Shown: one piece after another, positions 1 to 5,443 of the stretch
Layout: every line of letters begins with the position of its first letter
Numbering within the stretch: the first letter of the stretch is position 1
DNA from: Desulfosporosinus sp.
GTDB lineage: Bacteria; Bacillota; Desulfitobacteriia; Desulfitobacteriales; Desulfitobacteriaceae
Direction of reading: 5' to 3'
Length of the DNA: 5,597 bases
Assembly: GCA_003132105.1 (NCBI GenBank)
Contig: PKWS01000343.1
Coordinates: forward strand, 1,350-6,946
Position numbers and translations under genes: made by a program
Notes under the pieces: generated by a model
What the model was told of the DNA's origin: nothing
What the model saw: the letters and a program-made list of their open reading frames with translations, nothing else
Databases searched by the model: none

Positions 1-1710
1 GCACACTTGATGGCTCAAGCCGTAGGGAATCTATTTCCGGGGACGAAATTTGGGATTGGACCGTCGATTGCTAAAGGTTATTATTATGACTTTGACTCCG
101 AACATGTCTTTACCCCAGAGGACTTGGCGAGCATAGAGAAAGAAATGAACCGTCTTGTGAAGGAAAAGCATTCTTTCGAACGGAGAGAAGTCTCTCGAGC
201 AGAGGCACTTACTCATTTCACTGAATTGGGTGAAAAATATAAGGTTGAACTCATTGAGGGCCTTCCAGAGGATGCCACAATCTCAATGTACACTCAAGGG
301 AATTTTACAGACCTTTGTGCTGGGCCGCATCTTCCTTCAACGGCAAACATTAAAGCCTTCAAACTCATGAACTTGGCTGGTGCCTACTGGAGGGGGAGCG
401 AGAAAAATAAAATGCTCCAGCGTATCTACGGAACAGCTTTTGCTAAACCCTCAGACTTAGAAGATCACCTGTTTAAGTTGGAAGAAGCTAAGCGACGTGA
501 CCATCGTAAGCTCGGCTTAGAACTTGATCTCTTTAGCCTACACGAGGAGGGACCTGGGTTTCCTTTTTTTCATCCTAAAGGCATGATTTTACGTAATGCA
601 CTTGAAGATTTCTGGCGGCAGGAACACCGTAGACGCGGATATCAGGAAATTAAGACCCCAATAATCCTTAATCGTTCGATGTGGGAACAATCTGGGCATT
701 GGGATCATTATAAAGAAAACATGTATTTCACAGAAATTGATGACCAGGATTATGCAATAAAGCCTATGAACTGTCCGGGTGGAATGATCATGTACAAGAC
801 AAAGCTCCGTAGTTACCGGGACCTTCCGCTTCGAGTAGGAGAACTGGGCCTAGTGCACCGCCATGAACTCTCCGGCGCACTTCATGGGTTGTTGCGGGTC
901 CGAAGCTTTACTCAGGATGATGCGCACATCTTCATGCTCCCATCTCAAATCAAGGAAGAACTTATTGGGGTTATTGAGCTAGTTGACTATTTCTATAAAG
1001 TATTTGGTTTAGACTATGATGTTGAAGTGTCTACCCGTCCTGAAGGGGCCATGGGATCGGAGGAGGACTGGGAGACGGCAACTAAGGCACTTCAAGAAGC
1101 ATTAGAGGAGAAAGATATCGGATACAAGATTAATCCGGGTGATGGAGCGTTCTATGGACCTAAGATCGATTTTCATGTAAGGGATTGCCTCGATCGGACT
1201 TGGCAGTGTGGAACTATTCAACTCGACTTCCAGATGCCAGAGAAATTTGACTTAAACTATATTGGGGAAGACGGTCAAAAGCATCGGCCAGTCATGATTC
1301 ATCGCGTCGTGTATGGAGCCATCGAACGATTCATTGCAATACTGACAGAACACTATGCAGGGGCTTTTCCTGTCTGGCTAGCACCGATTCAAGTCCGTAT
1401 CCTGCCAATTAGTGAGAGACATCACGAATATGCTAAAACGCTGGTCTCCCGTCTGAATGAACTCGATATACGAGTAGAGGCGGATGAACGCAAAGAAAAG
1501 ATTGGCTATAAGATCAGAGAATCTCAAACTGAAAAGATTCCATTTACGTTAGTGGTGGGGGATCAGGAAGCTGAATCTGACATGGTTGCAGTCCGGCGGT
1601 ACGGCCAAGGGGATGCTGGCGAAAAGATGACAGTTGAGGCATTTATTGCACTCCTCCAAGAAGAAATTAAGAGTAAGATGATCCATGAAGTTAATATAAA
1701 AGAAACCTAA
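1..1710 (+). CDS. thrS: Threonyl-tRNA synthetase, 5'-truncated by the window edge
   Basis: Class II aminoacyl-tRNA synthetase that attaches threonine to tRNA-Thr in the cytoplasm. The frame is open from base 1 and begins Ala-His-Leu-Met-Ala-Gln, inside the editing-domain HxxxH motif, so the ATG at position 10 is internal. 569 residues are visible; family members run near 640, so the TGS domain and the first part of the editing domain lie upstream. Residue numbers here count from base 1. The second editing motif DLCAGPH has C106 and H110. Class II motif 1 lies around 190-221, motif 2 around R287 (VHRHE) and motif 3 around R443 (AIERF). The catalytic zinc ligands are visible as C258 (MNCPG), H309 (DDAHIF) and H434 (MIHR). 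The anticodon-binding domain spans about 462-560. No terminator follows the stop; the infC promoter starts about 55 bases later. The assignment is secure. Confidence 0.97.
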   Translation, partial: AHLMAQAVGNLFPGTKFGIGPSIAKGYYYDFDSEHVFTPEDLASIEKEMNRLVKEKHSFERREVSRAEALTHFTELGEKYKVELIEGLPEDATISMYTQGNFTDLCAGPHLPSTANIKAFKLMNLAGAYWRGSEKNKMLQRIYGTAFAKPSDLEDHLFKLEEAKRRDHRKLGLELDLFSLHEEGPGFPFFHPKGMILRNALEDFWRQEHRRRGYQEIKTPIILNRSMWEQSGHWDHYKENMYFTEIDDQDYAIKPMNCPGGMIMYKTKLRSYRDLPLRVGELGLVHRHELSGALHGLLRVRSFTQDDAHIFMLPSQIKEELIGVIELVDYFYKVFGLDYDVEVSTRPEGAMGSEEDWETATKALQEALEEKDIGYKINPGDGAFYGPKIDFHVRDCLDRTWQCGTIQLDFQMPEKFDLNYIGEDGQKHRPVMIHRVVYGAIERFIAILTEHYAGAFPVWLAPIQVRILPISERHHEYAKTLVSRLNELDIRVEADERKEKIGYKIRESQTEKIPFTLVVGDQEAESDMVAVRRYGQGDAGEKMTVEAFIALLQEEIKSKMIHEVNIKET

Positions 1711-1765
1711 GACGGAATATTATCAGTGAATCATGCTCAAGTTGACATTGCGTCAAGATGGGGTG

Positions 1766-1794
1766 TTGACAAAGGCTAGTTATTAATATATGAT
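1766..1794 (+). promoter_or_regulatory. Sigma-A promoter of the infC-rpmI-rplT operon
   Basis: The -35 box TTGACA (1766-1771) matches consensus exactly. A 17-base spacer leads to the -10 box TATGAT (1789-1794), which differs from consensus at one base. The start of transcription is expected near 1801, just upstream of the structured leader. This would make infC-rpmI-rplT independent of thrS, although thrS read-through could also contribute because no terminator is seen between them. A second TTGACA at 1742-1747 has no -10 box at a suitable distance. Confidence 0.85.
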
Positions 1795-1800
1795 ATTTGA

Positions 1801-1928
1801 TGTCAAGCAGAAGCCATCCGCTTCTCACCTTACGGCGTTCGTCGCTAGGGTATCTTCTGGTCCTGAGCTTAGTGTGTGCTCTGCGATTGTTTAGAAGACG
1901 GGTGGTAATCATCCGTCTTTTTTGTTTT
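1801..1928 (+). promoter_or_regulatory. Ribosomal protein L20 leader (attenuator) of infC-rpmI-rplT
   Basis: Structured 5' leader between the promoter and infC, whose last gene encodes L20. Seen: hairpin P1 AGAAGC/GCTTCT (1809-1814/1820-1825); a second stem-loop in 1827-1851 with ACC and GGT at its ends; a possible GAGC/GCTC hairpin (1865-1868/1878-1881); and a terminator hairpin from 1893. Bases 1814-1825 can also pair with 1893-1905, giving 12 pairs with only A1898 bulged. That pairing excludes both P1 and the terminator. Known: in Bacillus subtilis L20 represses infC-rpmI-rplT by transcription attenuation in such a leader, through an RNA fold that mimics its 23S rRNA site. Inferred: free L20 stabilises the P1 side and so promotes termination; without L20 the 1814-1825/1893-1905 antiterminator allows read-through. 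Confidence 0.82.
1893..1928 (+). terminator. Intrinsic terminator of the L20 leader (attenuation site)
   Basis: Arms 1893-1904 and 1910-1921 form up to 12 pairs, with GU pairs at 1894/1920 and 1902/1912, around a 5-base loop (1905-1909). The core is AAGACGG/CCGTCTT. A T-rich tract follows (six T at 1918-1923, then G and four T). It lies upstream of the infC ribosome binding site, so it acts as a conditional attenuator and does not mark the end of thrS. Confidence 0.85.
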
Positions 1929-1943
1929 GCGCTTATATTTTAA

Positions 1944-1953
1944 GTGGGGGTGG
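1944..1953 (+). promoter_or_regulatory. Shine-Dalgarno site fixing the infC ATT start
   Basis: The G-rich run GTGGGGGTGG ends 6 bases before the ATT at 1960. No ATG, GTG or TTG lies at a workable distance downstream. The only upstream alternative in frame, TTG at 1927, sits in the terminator T-tract with no ribosome binding site. Confidence 0.75.
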
Positions 1954-1959
1954 TTTCTT

Positions 1960-2475
1960 ATTAGCAAGGACTTAAGACTAAATGACGAAATCCGTGTTCG
2001 GGATGTTCGTCTTGTCGGTGAAGAAGGAGAACAACTTGGAATTATGACGGCTAGGGATGCCTTGAGCCTAGCAGTCGAGAAGTCTTTAGATCTCGTAGAG
2101 ATCGCACCAACGGCCAAGCCGCCGGTCTGCAAACTTATGGACTACGGTAAGTACAAGTACGAGCAAGCCAAACGAGACAAAGAGGCTCGTAAAAAACAAA
2201 AGAATACGGAAATCAAAGAAGTTAAATTGCGTCCAAACATTGAGGATCATGACTTCGAAACCAAAGCCCGCAACGCCCAACGCTTTTTACTTGATGGAGA
2301 TAAAGTTAAGGTGACGATTATGTTCCGTGGACGGGAAGTTACCCACCCGGAGCTTGGAAAGACGTTATGCGTCAGACTCGCTGAATTTTGTAAAGCAGAG
2401 TGTACTATCGAACGCGAAGCTAAGCTTGAGGGACGAAACATGATTATGATTTTGGCGACGCTTAAACACGATTAA
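1960..2475 (+). CDS. infC: Translation initiation factor IF-3
   Basis: IF-3 binds the 30S subunit, blocks premature 50S joining and checks the start codon and initiator tRNA. From ATT at 1960 the product is 171 residues, normal for the family. It opens M-SKDLRLNDEIR, the usual IF-3 N-terminus. The N-domain covers about 1-75 and contains the signature KLMDYGKYKYEQAK near its end. A lysine-rich linker helix follows, then the C-domain (from about KEVKLRP to the end), which carries the 30S-binding surface. The ATT start is chosen from the Shine-Dalgarno spacing and from where homology begins. The same rare start is known in E. coli and B. subtilis infC and lets IF-3 limit its own translation. rpmI follows after 22 bases in the same transcript. 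The function is certain; the start is very likely but not proven. Confidence 0.96.
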   Translation: MSKDLRLNDEIRVRDVRLVGEEGEQLGIMTARDALSLAVEKSLDLVEIAPTAKPPVCKLMDYGKYKYEQAKRDKEARKKQKNTEIKEVKLRPNIEDHDFETKARNAQRFLLDGDKVKVTIMFRGREVTHPELGKTLCVRLAEFCKAECTIEREAKLEGRNMIMILATLKHD

Positions 2476-2497
2476 TACCAAAAGGGGGATTACGTAA

Positions 2498-2695
2498 ATG
2501 CCTAAAATGAAAACCCATCGAGGCGCAGCAAAGCGCTTTAAGAAAACAGGAACGGGCAAAATCATCCGTATGCATGGATACACAAGCCACATGCTGGAGA
2601 AGAAATCACCGAAAAGCAAACGACACTTGCGCTCATCTACTGTGATGGACAAGTCTGATGTGAAACGCATTAAGAGTTTAATTGCTTATCTATAA
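2498..2695 (+). CDS. rpmI: 50S ribosomal protein L35
   Basis: Small basic protein of the large ribosomal subunit, 65 residues, the standard length. The N-terminus MPKMKTHRGAAKRFKKTGTG is the L35 family signature, and the rest is rich in Lys and Arg (for example KSKRHLR), as expected for rRNA binding. The start ATG has a strong Shine-Dalgarno run, AAAGGGGG at 2481-2488. The gene sits between infC (22-base gap) and rplT (28-base gap), the near-universal infC-rpmI-rplT order, and should be controlled with them through the L20 leader upstream. Nothing unusual is seen. Confidence 0.98.
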   Translation: MPKMKTHRGAAKRFKKTGTGKIIRMHGYTSHMLEKKSPKSKRHLRSSTVMDKSDVKRIKSLIAYL

Positions 2696-2723
2696 ATATT
2701 TGTGCTAGAAGGAGGTCTTCGGA

Positions 2724-3083
2724 ATGGCCCGTGTAAAAAAAGGCGTAACTAAACATGCTCGCCACAAAAAAATATTAAAATTAGCTAAAGGATACCGTGG
2801 GGCGAAAAGTAAACTCTATCGTCCAGCCAATGAGCAAGTCCTAAAATCCTTAGCTTATTCCTATGCCCATAGAAAAGATAACAAAGGTAACTTCCGTAAG
2901 CTCTGGATCGCCAGAATCAACGCAGCTGCCCGTATGAACGGTTTGTCCTACAGCCGCATGATGAACGGATTGAAGAAAGCTGGAGTTACTGTCAATCGAA
3001 AAATGCTGGCAGAACTAGCAATCAGCGATGCTGCAGCGTTTACAGAGATCGTAAATGTAGCCAAAGTACAAATCAACGGATAA
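2724..3083 (+). CDS. rplT: 50S ribosomal protein L20
   Basis: L20 binds 23S rRNA early in 50S assembly. The 119-residue product has the family length and hallmarks: a very basic N-terminal extension (MARVKKGVTKHARHKKIL, then KGYRGAKSKLYRPANEQV) and a globular C-terminal half with LWIARINAAARMNGLSYS and GVTVNRKMLAELA. The start has an ideal Shine-Dalgarno, AGAAGGAGGT at 2707-2716, the best in the operon. It is the last gene before the terminator at 3091. In Firmicutes free L20 also acts as the repressor of this operon by binding the leader, here 1801-1928, so this gene encodes both a structural protein and the feedback signal. Repression in this organism is inferred from the family and the leader. 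Confidence 0.98.
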   Translation: MARVKKGVTKHARHKKILKLAKGYRGAKSKLYRPANEQVLKSLAYSYAHRKDNKGNFRKLWIARINAAARMNGLSYSRMMNGLKKAGVTVNRKMLAELAISDAAAFTEIVNVAKVQING

Positions 3084-3090
3084 AGAAAAC

Positions 3091-3118
3091 AAAGAGGGTG
3101 CAAATGCACCCTCTTTTT
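3091..3118 (+). terminator. Intrinsic terminator closing infC-rpmI-rplT
   Basis: Perfect 11-pair stem AAAGAGGGTGC (3091-3101) with GCACCCTCTTT (3106-3116), a 4-base loop AAAT, and T residues running to 3118. It begins 8 bases after the rplT stop. It is nearly symmetrical, with A residues on the 5' side, so it might also work weakly from the other strand. Confidence 0.93.
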
Positions 3119-3159
3119 GGCATACTAGAAAGAATAGTCAAGTTTTCTTACTCGCTCCT

Positions 3160-3167
3160 GGAGGTGG
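3160..3167 (+). promoter_or_regulatory. Shine-Dalgarno site supporting the TTG start at 3173
   Basis: GGAGGTGG pairs well with the 16S rRNA tail. Counting from GGAGGT, 7 bases separate it from the TTG at 3173. No ATG or GTG occurs nearby in this frame that could replace it. Confidence 0.75.
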
Positions 3168-3172
3168 TATAG

Positions 3173-3973
3173 TTGATTGAGTCCTTGCAGAATGAGCAGG
3201 TAAAATATGTGGTCTCTTTGCAGCGGCATAAAGCCCGCGAAGAGGCCCAATTGTTTGTGGTTGAAGGCTGGCGATTCGTTGAGGAGGCAGTGCGCAGAAA
3301 TGCTCCTATTAAGAAGGTTTTTGTTTGCCTGGAACGTGAGACTCTAGAGTGGCAGGTCCTTCATAAAAGGCTGTGCGAACGAAGTATCCCCTTTGAGGAA
3401 GTAGATATGCGTGTTCTTCGTAAAATGAGTGCAACAGAAGAACCACAAGGAATTTTAGCCGTTGTACGCCAAACGACTTATACCTGGGCAGATCTGCAAA
3501 TTGATCAGAATTCTGTCTTGCTTATTCTGGATGGTATTCAGGATCCTGGGAATTTAGGAACCATTTTGCGCACAGCGTTGGCCTCGGGAGTACGTTATGT
3601 CTGTTTGACACCGGGAACCGTTGATTTATATAATCCCAAAGTGTTGCGAAGTACAATGGGAGCTATTTTTTCCTTAGTCCTTCTGCCTGGCCATCAGCCG
3701 GAGGACATTTTAGGCTTTTGTCGGGACCAGGGGGTGAGTGTCTTCTTGGGAGATATTCAGGGCAGTTCGGTTTACCATACCAAACTATCGGAGGGTCCAC
3801 TTGCCCTTGTTGTAGGAAACGAGGGCAATGGAACATCTCCATCCTTTCGGAGTGCAGATGTTCAGTGTGTTACGATTCCGATGTCTCAAGACGTTGAGTC
3901 ACTTAATGTAGCGATAGCTACAGGCATATTGCTCTATGAAATTGTTCGCCAGAGGATTTCTTGTAAAACATAG
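3173..3973 (+). CDS. SpoU/TrmH-family RNA 2'-O-ribose methyltransferase
   Basis: A SPOUT-fold enzyme that moves a methyl group from S-adenosylmethionine to a ribose 2'-OH in RNA, most likely 23S rRNA. The 266-residue product starts at TTG. Residues about 5-100 form the N-terminal substrate-binding domain (for example FVVEGWRFVEEA). The catalytic SPOUT domain follows: motif 1 DGIQDPGNLGTILRTA (120-135, with N127 and catalytic-type R133), motif 2 VVGNEGNG (E217) and motif 3 IPMSQDVESLNVA (S243, L244, N245), which forms the trefoil knot. A gene of this type, B. subtilis ysgA (rlmP, reported to methylate a 23S rRNA A-loop guanosine), also lies beside pheS, so orthology is plausible. Family motifs alone do not fix the target base, so no symbol is given. 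It lies between a terminator and the pheS promoter, with no clear promoter of its own. Confidence 0.92.
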   Translation: MIESLQNEQVKYVVSLQRHKAREEAQLFVVEGWRFVEEAVRRNAPIKKVFVCLERETLEWQVLHKRLCERSIPFEEVDMRVLRKMSATEEPQGILAVVRQTTYTWADLQIDQNSVLLILDGIQDPGNLGTILRTALASGVRYVCLTPGTVDLYNPKVLRSTMGAIFSLVLLPGHQPEDILGFCRDQGVSVFLGDIQGSSVYHTKLSEGPLALVVGNEGNGTSPSFRSADVQCVTIPMSQDVESLNVAIATGILLYEIVRQRISCKT

Positions 3974-3990
3974 AAGAGCTATGCTATAAT
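3961..3990 (+). promoter_or_regulatory. Promoter of the T-box/pheST transcript, extended -10 type
   Basis: Perfect -10 box TATAAT (3985-3990) preceded by TGC (3982-3984), the extended -10 TGn element. The best -35 is TTGTAA (3961-3966), 4 of 6 matches, with an 18-base spacer. The -35 lies inside the last codons of the methyltransferase gene. Transcription should start near 3997, a suitable distance before the T-box Stem I. Confidence 0.75.
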
Positions 3991-3996
3991 TTTCTC

Positions 3997-4285
3997 TGAA
4001 CAAGTTATTATTCAAATTTACTCAAATAATGCTAATAATGCGATGATCGGGTTAAAAGAAGAGTTTTCTTTTCAGGGAGGCATGGCCAAAGACTGTGAGC
4101 CAGCTAAGAAAGCACCCACCTCTTATCATAGAAGAGGTTAAATTTCGCCTGGGAGTGGCCTGCTGATCATAGGTAGGCCCGGTTTCCACCGTTAACGGGA
4201 GCTTAAGTGTGGCTAGATTGGCCAAACTAGGGTGGTACCGCGAGAGTAGACTCTCGTCCCTTTTCAAGGGACGGGTGTCTTTTTT
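3997..4285 (+). promoter_or_regulatory. T-box riboswitch of pheST, presumably tRNA-Phe responsive
   Basis: Leader RNA that senses uncharged tRNA and stops terminator formation when charging is low. The conserved T-box AGGGTGGTACCGCG lies at 4229-4242; its TGGT (4233-4236) can pair with the ACCA end of tRNA-Phe. Antiterminator: AGGG/CCCT (4229-4232/4258-4261) and CGAGAG/CTCTCG (4241-4246/4251-4256). Upstream, Stem III is 4206-4213/4221-4228. The IIA/B pseudoknot is CGGT/ACCG (4180-4183/4188-4191), whose loop TTCC can pair with GGGA (4197-4200). Stem I has a likely base ATGATCGG/CTGATCAT (4043-4050/4163-4170). The best specifier is TTC (Phe) at 4144-4146, followed by G and CCTGGGAG; this is inferred from position and from the downstream gene, and the inner Stem I fold is unclear. 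The T-box identity itself is secure. Confidence 0.93.
4248..4285 (+). terminator. T-box intrinsic terminator
   Basis: Arms 4248-4262 and 4266-4280 form 15 positions with one T-T mismatch (4252/4276) and one GT pair (4254/4274), around the 3-base loop TTC. T residues run from 4280 to 4285. The 5' arm takes CTCTCG and CCCT away from the antiterminator, so the two folds exclude each other, as in other T-box leaders. Confidence 0.92.
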
Positions 4286-4408
4286 ATTTATACCAAGTAA
4301 GAAAGTGTAAGTTTGGGGTGGCATCTGTGCAACCAAAGACTTCCGCCGGCGCCTGAAGGCTTGCATAAGTCAGGTTTTCTTTATCTGAACTGGGAAAGGG
4401 TGGTTAAC
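4286..4408 (+). other. Long untranslated stretch between T-box terminator and pheS, with a second hairpin
   Basis: 123 bases with no recognisable coding content. It holds a hairpin CCTGA/TCAGG (4352-4356/4370-4374) that continues as CTT/AAG (4360-4362/4367-4369) with a bulged AGG, followed by TTTT (4375-4378). It resembles a weak terminator or a translation-control hairpin just upstream of the pheS ribosome binding site. The pheS frame is open through most of it, but the translated residues do not resemble a PheS N-terminus. Confidence 0.5.
4394..4403 (+). promoter_or_regulatory. Shine-Dalgarno site deciding the pheS TTG start
   Basis: GAAAGGGTGG ends 5 bases before the TTG at 4409. An in-frame GTG at 4400-4402 overlaps this site, so it would lack a proper ribosome binding site of its own. 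TTG at 4409 also gives the expected family length. Confidence 0.65.
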
Positions 4409-5431
4409 TTGAAGAATGAAATACTACGTATCGGAGAAGAGGCATTACGAGAACTGAAGGAGCTAGACGGGCTAGAAGCTCTCCAAGAGCTTAAAGTGAA
4501 AGTTCTCGGTAAAAAAGGATCGTTAACCGCATTGTTGCGCCAAATGGGTAGCTTAGCTCCGGAGGAACGGCCAATAATGGGGCAAGTTGTTAATGAGATG
4601 CGCAGTCGTTTGGAACAAGCGTGGGAAGAACGCAGTGCGGAGTTAGACGTGCTGTCCCTACAGAAACGGTTAGCAACGGAACGCATTGACATCACGCTAC
4701 CAGGAGTTCGTGTTACACGTGGACATCATCACCCCGTTACACAGGTCGTCGAAGAGATTGAGGATATCTTTTTGGGGATGGGCTTCCAAATTGCTGAAGG
4801 ACCGGAAATTGAAACGGATTACTATAACTTTGAAGCCCTTAATCTACCAAAGGAGCATCCGGCTCGCGAAATGCAAGATTCCTTTTATATTACAGAAGAG
4901 ATTTTGCTGCGAACGCACACTTCTCCCGTACAGATTCGAACCATGGAGAAGCTCTGCCCGGCGCTCCCCGTGAAAATTATTGCGCCCGGGACAGTCTATC
5001 GGAATGATGACGATGCGACCCATTCCCCGATGTTCCACCAAGTAGAGGGGCTGGTTCTGGATCGTGGGATCCGTTTGTCAGATCTCAAGGGGATTCTCTT
5101 GAATTTCTCCCGCCAAATGTTTGGCGAATCCAGAGAAATTCGTTTAAGGCCGAGCTTTTTTCCCTTTACTGAGCCAAGCGCAGAAGTGGATATTTCCTGT
5201 ATGCTTTGTGGGGGAGCGGGCTGCCGTCTCTGCAAAGGGACTGGATGGATAGAAGTATTAGGGTCCGGAATGGTTCATCCCAAAGTCATAAAAATGGGCG
5301 GATATAATCCGTCAGAAGTTACTGGATTTGCCTTTGGTATGGGAGTCGAGCGAATCGCCATGCTGAAATTTGGAATTGAAGACATGAGGCTCTTGTTTGA
5401 TAATGATTTGCGATTTTTACAACAGTTTTAA
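4409..5431 (+). CDS. pheS: Phenylalanyl-tRNA synthetase alpha subunit
   Basis: Catalytic alpha subunit of the cytoplasmic alpha2-beta2 enzyme that charges tRNA-Phe. Started at TTG 4409, the product is 340 residues, the family norm, and opens M-KNEILRIGEEALREL. Residues about 1-90 form the N-terminal tRNA-binding coiled coil, including the conserved LGKKGSLT. The class II core follows: motif 1 region GPEIETDYYNFEALN; motif 2 VYRNDDDATHSPMFHQVEG (196-214, R198); TEPSAEVD, typical of the Phe-binding region; and motif 3 GMGVERIAML (310-319, R315). Four cysteines, C264, C267, C272 and C275 (CxxC-x4-CxxC), form a small metal-site-like knuckle that also occurs in other Firmicutes PheS proteins. pheT follows after 12 bases, so the subunits are co-expressed under the T-box. 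Gene identity is certain; only the start is open to doubt. Confidence 0.97.
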   Translation: MKNEILRIGEEALRELKELDGLEALQELKVKVLGKKGSLTALLRQMGSLAPEERPIMGQVVNEMRSRLEQAWEERSAELDVLSLQKRLATERIDITLPGVRVTRGHHHPVTQVVEEIEDIFLGMGFQIAEGPEIETDYYNFEALNLPKEHPAREMQDSFYITEEILLRTHTSPVQIRTMEKLCPALPVKIIAPGTVYRNDDDATHSPMFHQVEGLVLDRGIRLSDLKGILLNFSRQMFGESREIRLRPSFFPFTEPSAEVDISCMLCGGAGCRLCKGTGWIEVLGSGMVHPKVIKMGGYNPSEVTGFAFGMGVERIAMLKFGIEDMRLLFDNDLRFLQQF

Positions 5432-5443
5432 GGGGGGAAGGTC

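Noticed and set aside
7..12. TTG/ATG at the window start as the true thrS start
   Set aside because: The preceding codons encode Ala-His, fitting the editing HxxxH motif, and about 70 N-terminal residues would be missing, so the gene is cut by the window edge.
772..786. Gly after MNCPG in ThrRS in place of the His seen in E. coli as a sign of lost activity
   Set aside because: The zinc ligands C258, H309 and H434 and the motif 2 and 3 arginines are all present, and this position varies among bacterial ThrRS proteins.
1927..1959. infC starting at TTG 1927
   Set aside because: The codon lies in the attenuator T-tract with no Shine-Dalgarno site, and the added residues do not match IF-3 N-termini.
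1691..2132. Antisense open frames across the infC leader and infC 5' half
   Set aside because: They oppose a clear promoter, attenuator and IF-3 coding region, and their translations look like low-complexity shadow sequence.
3117..3145. TTGGCA at 3117 as a -35 box for the methyltransferase gene
   Set aside because: No acceptable -10 box lies 16-18 bases downstream.
4052..4366. Antisense open frame of 104 codons across the T-box
   Set aside because: It runs through conserved T-box, antiterminator and terminator structure, has no recognisable protein motif, and is best explained as a chance frame.
4686..4973. Second + strand frame of 95 codons inside pheS
   Set aside because: It overlaps well-conserved PheS core motifs in another frame and shows no family resemblance or convincing ribosome binding site.
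5198..5233. Four-cysteine knuckle in PheS as a novel inserted zinc domain
   Set aside because: The same CxxC-type segment followed by GTGW is familiar from many Firmicutes PheS proteins, so it is a family feature and not an insertion.
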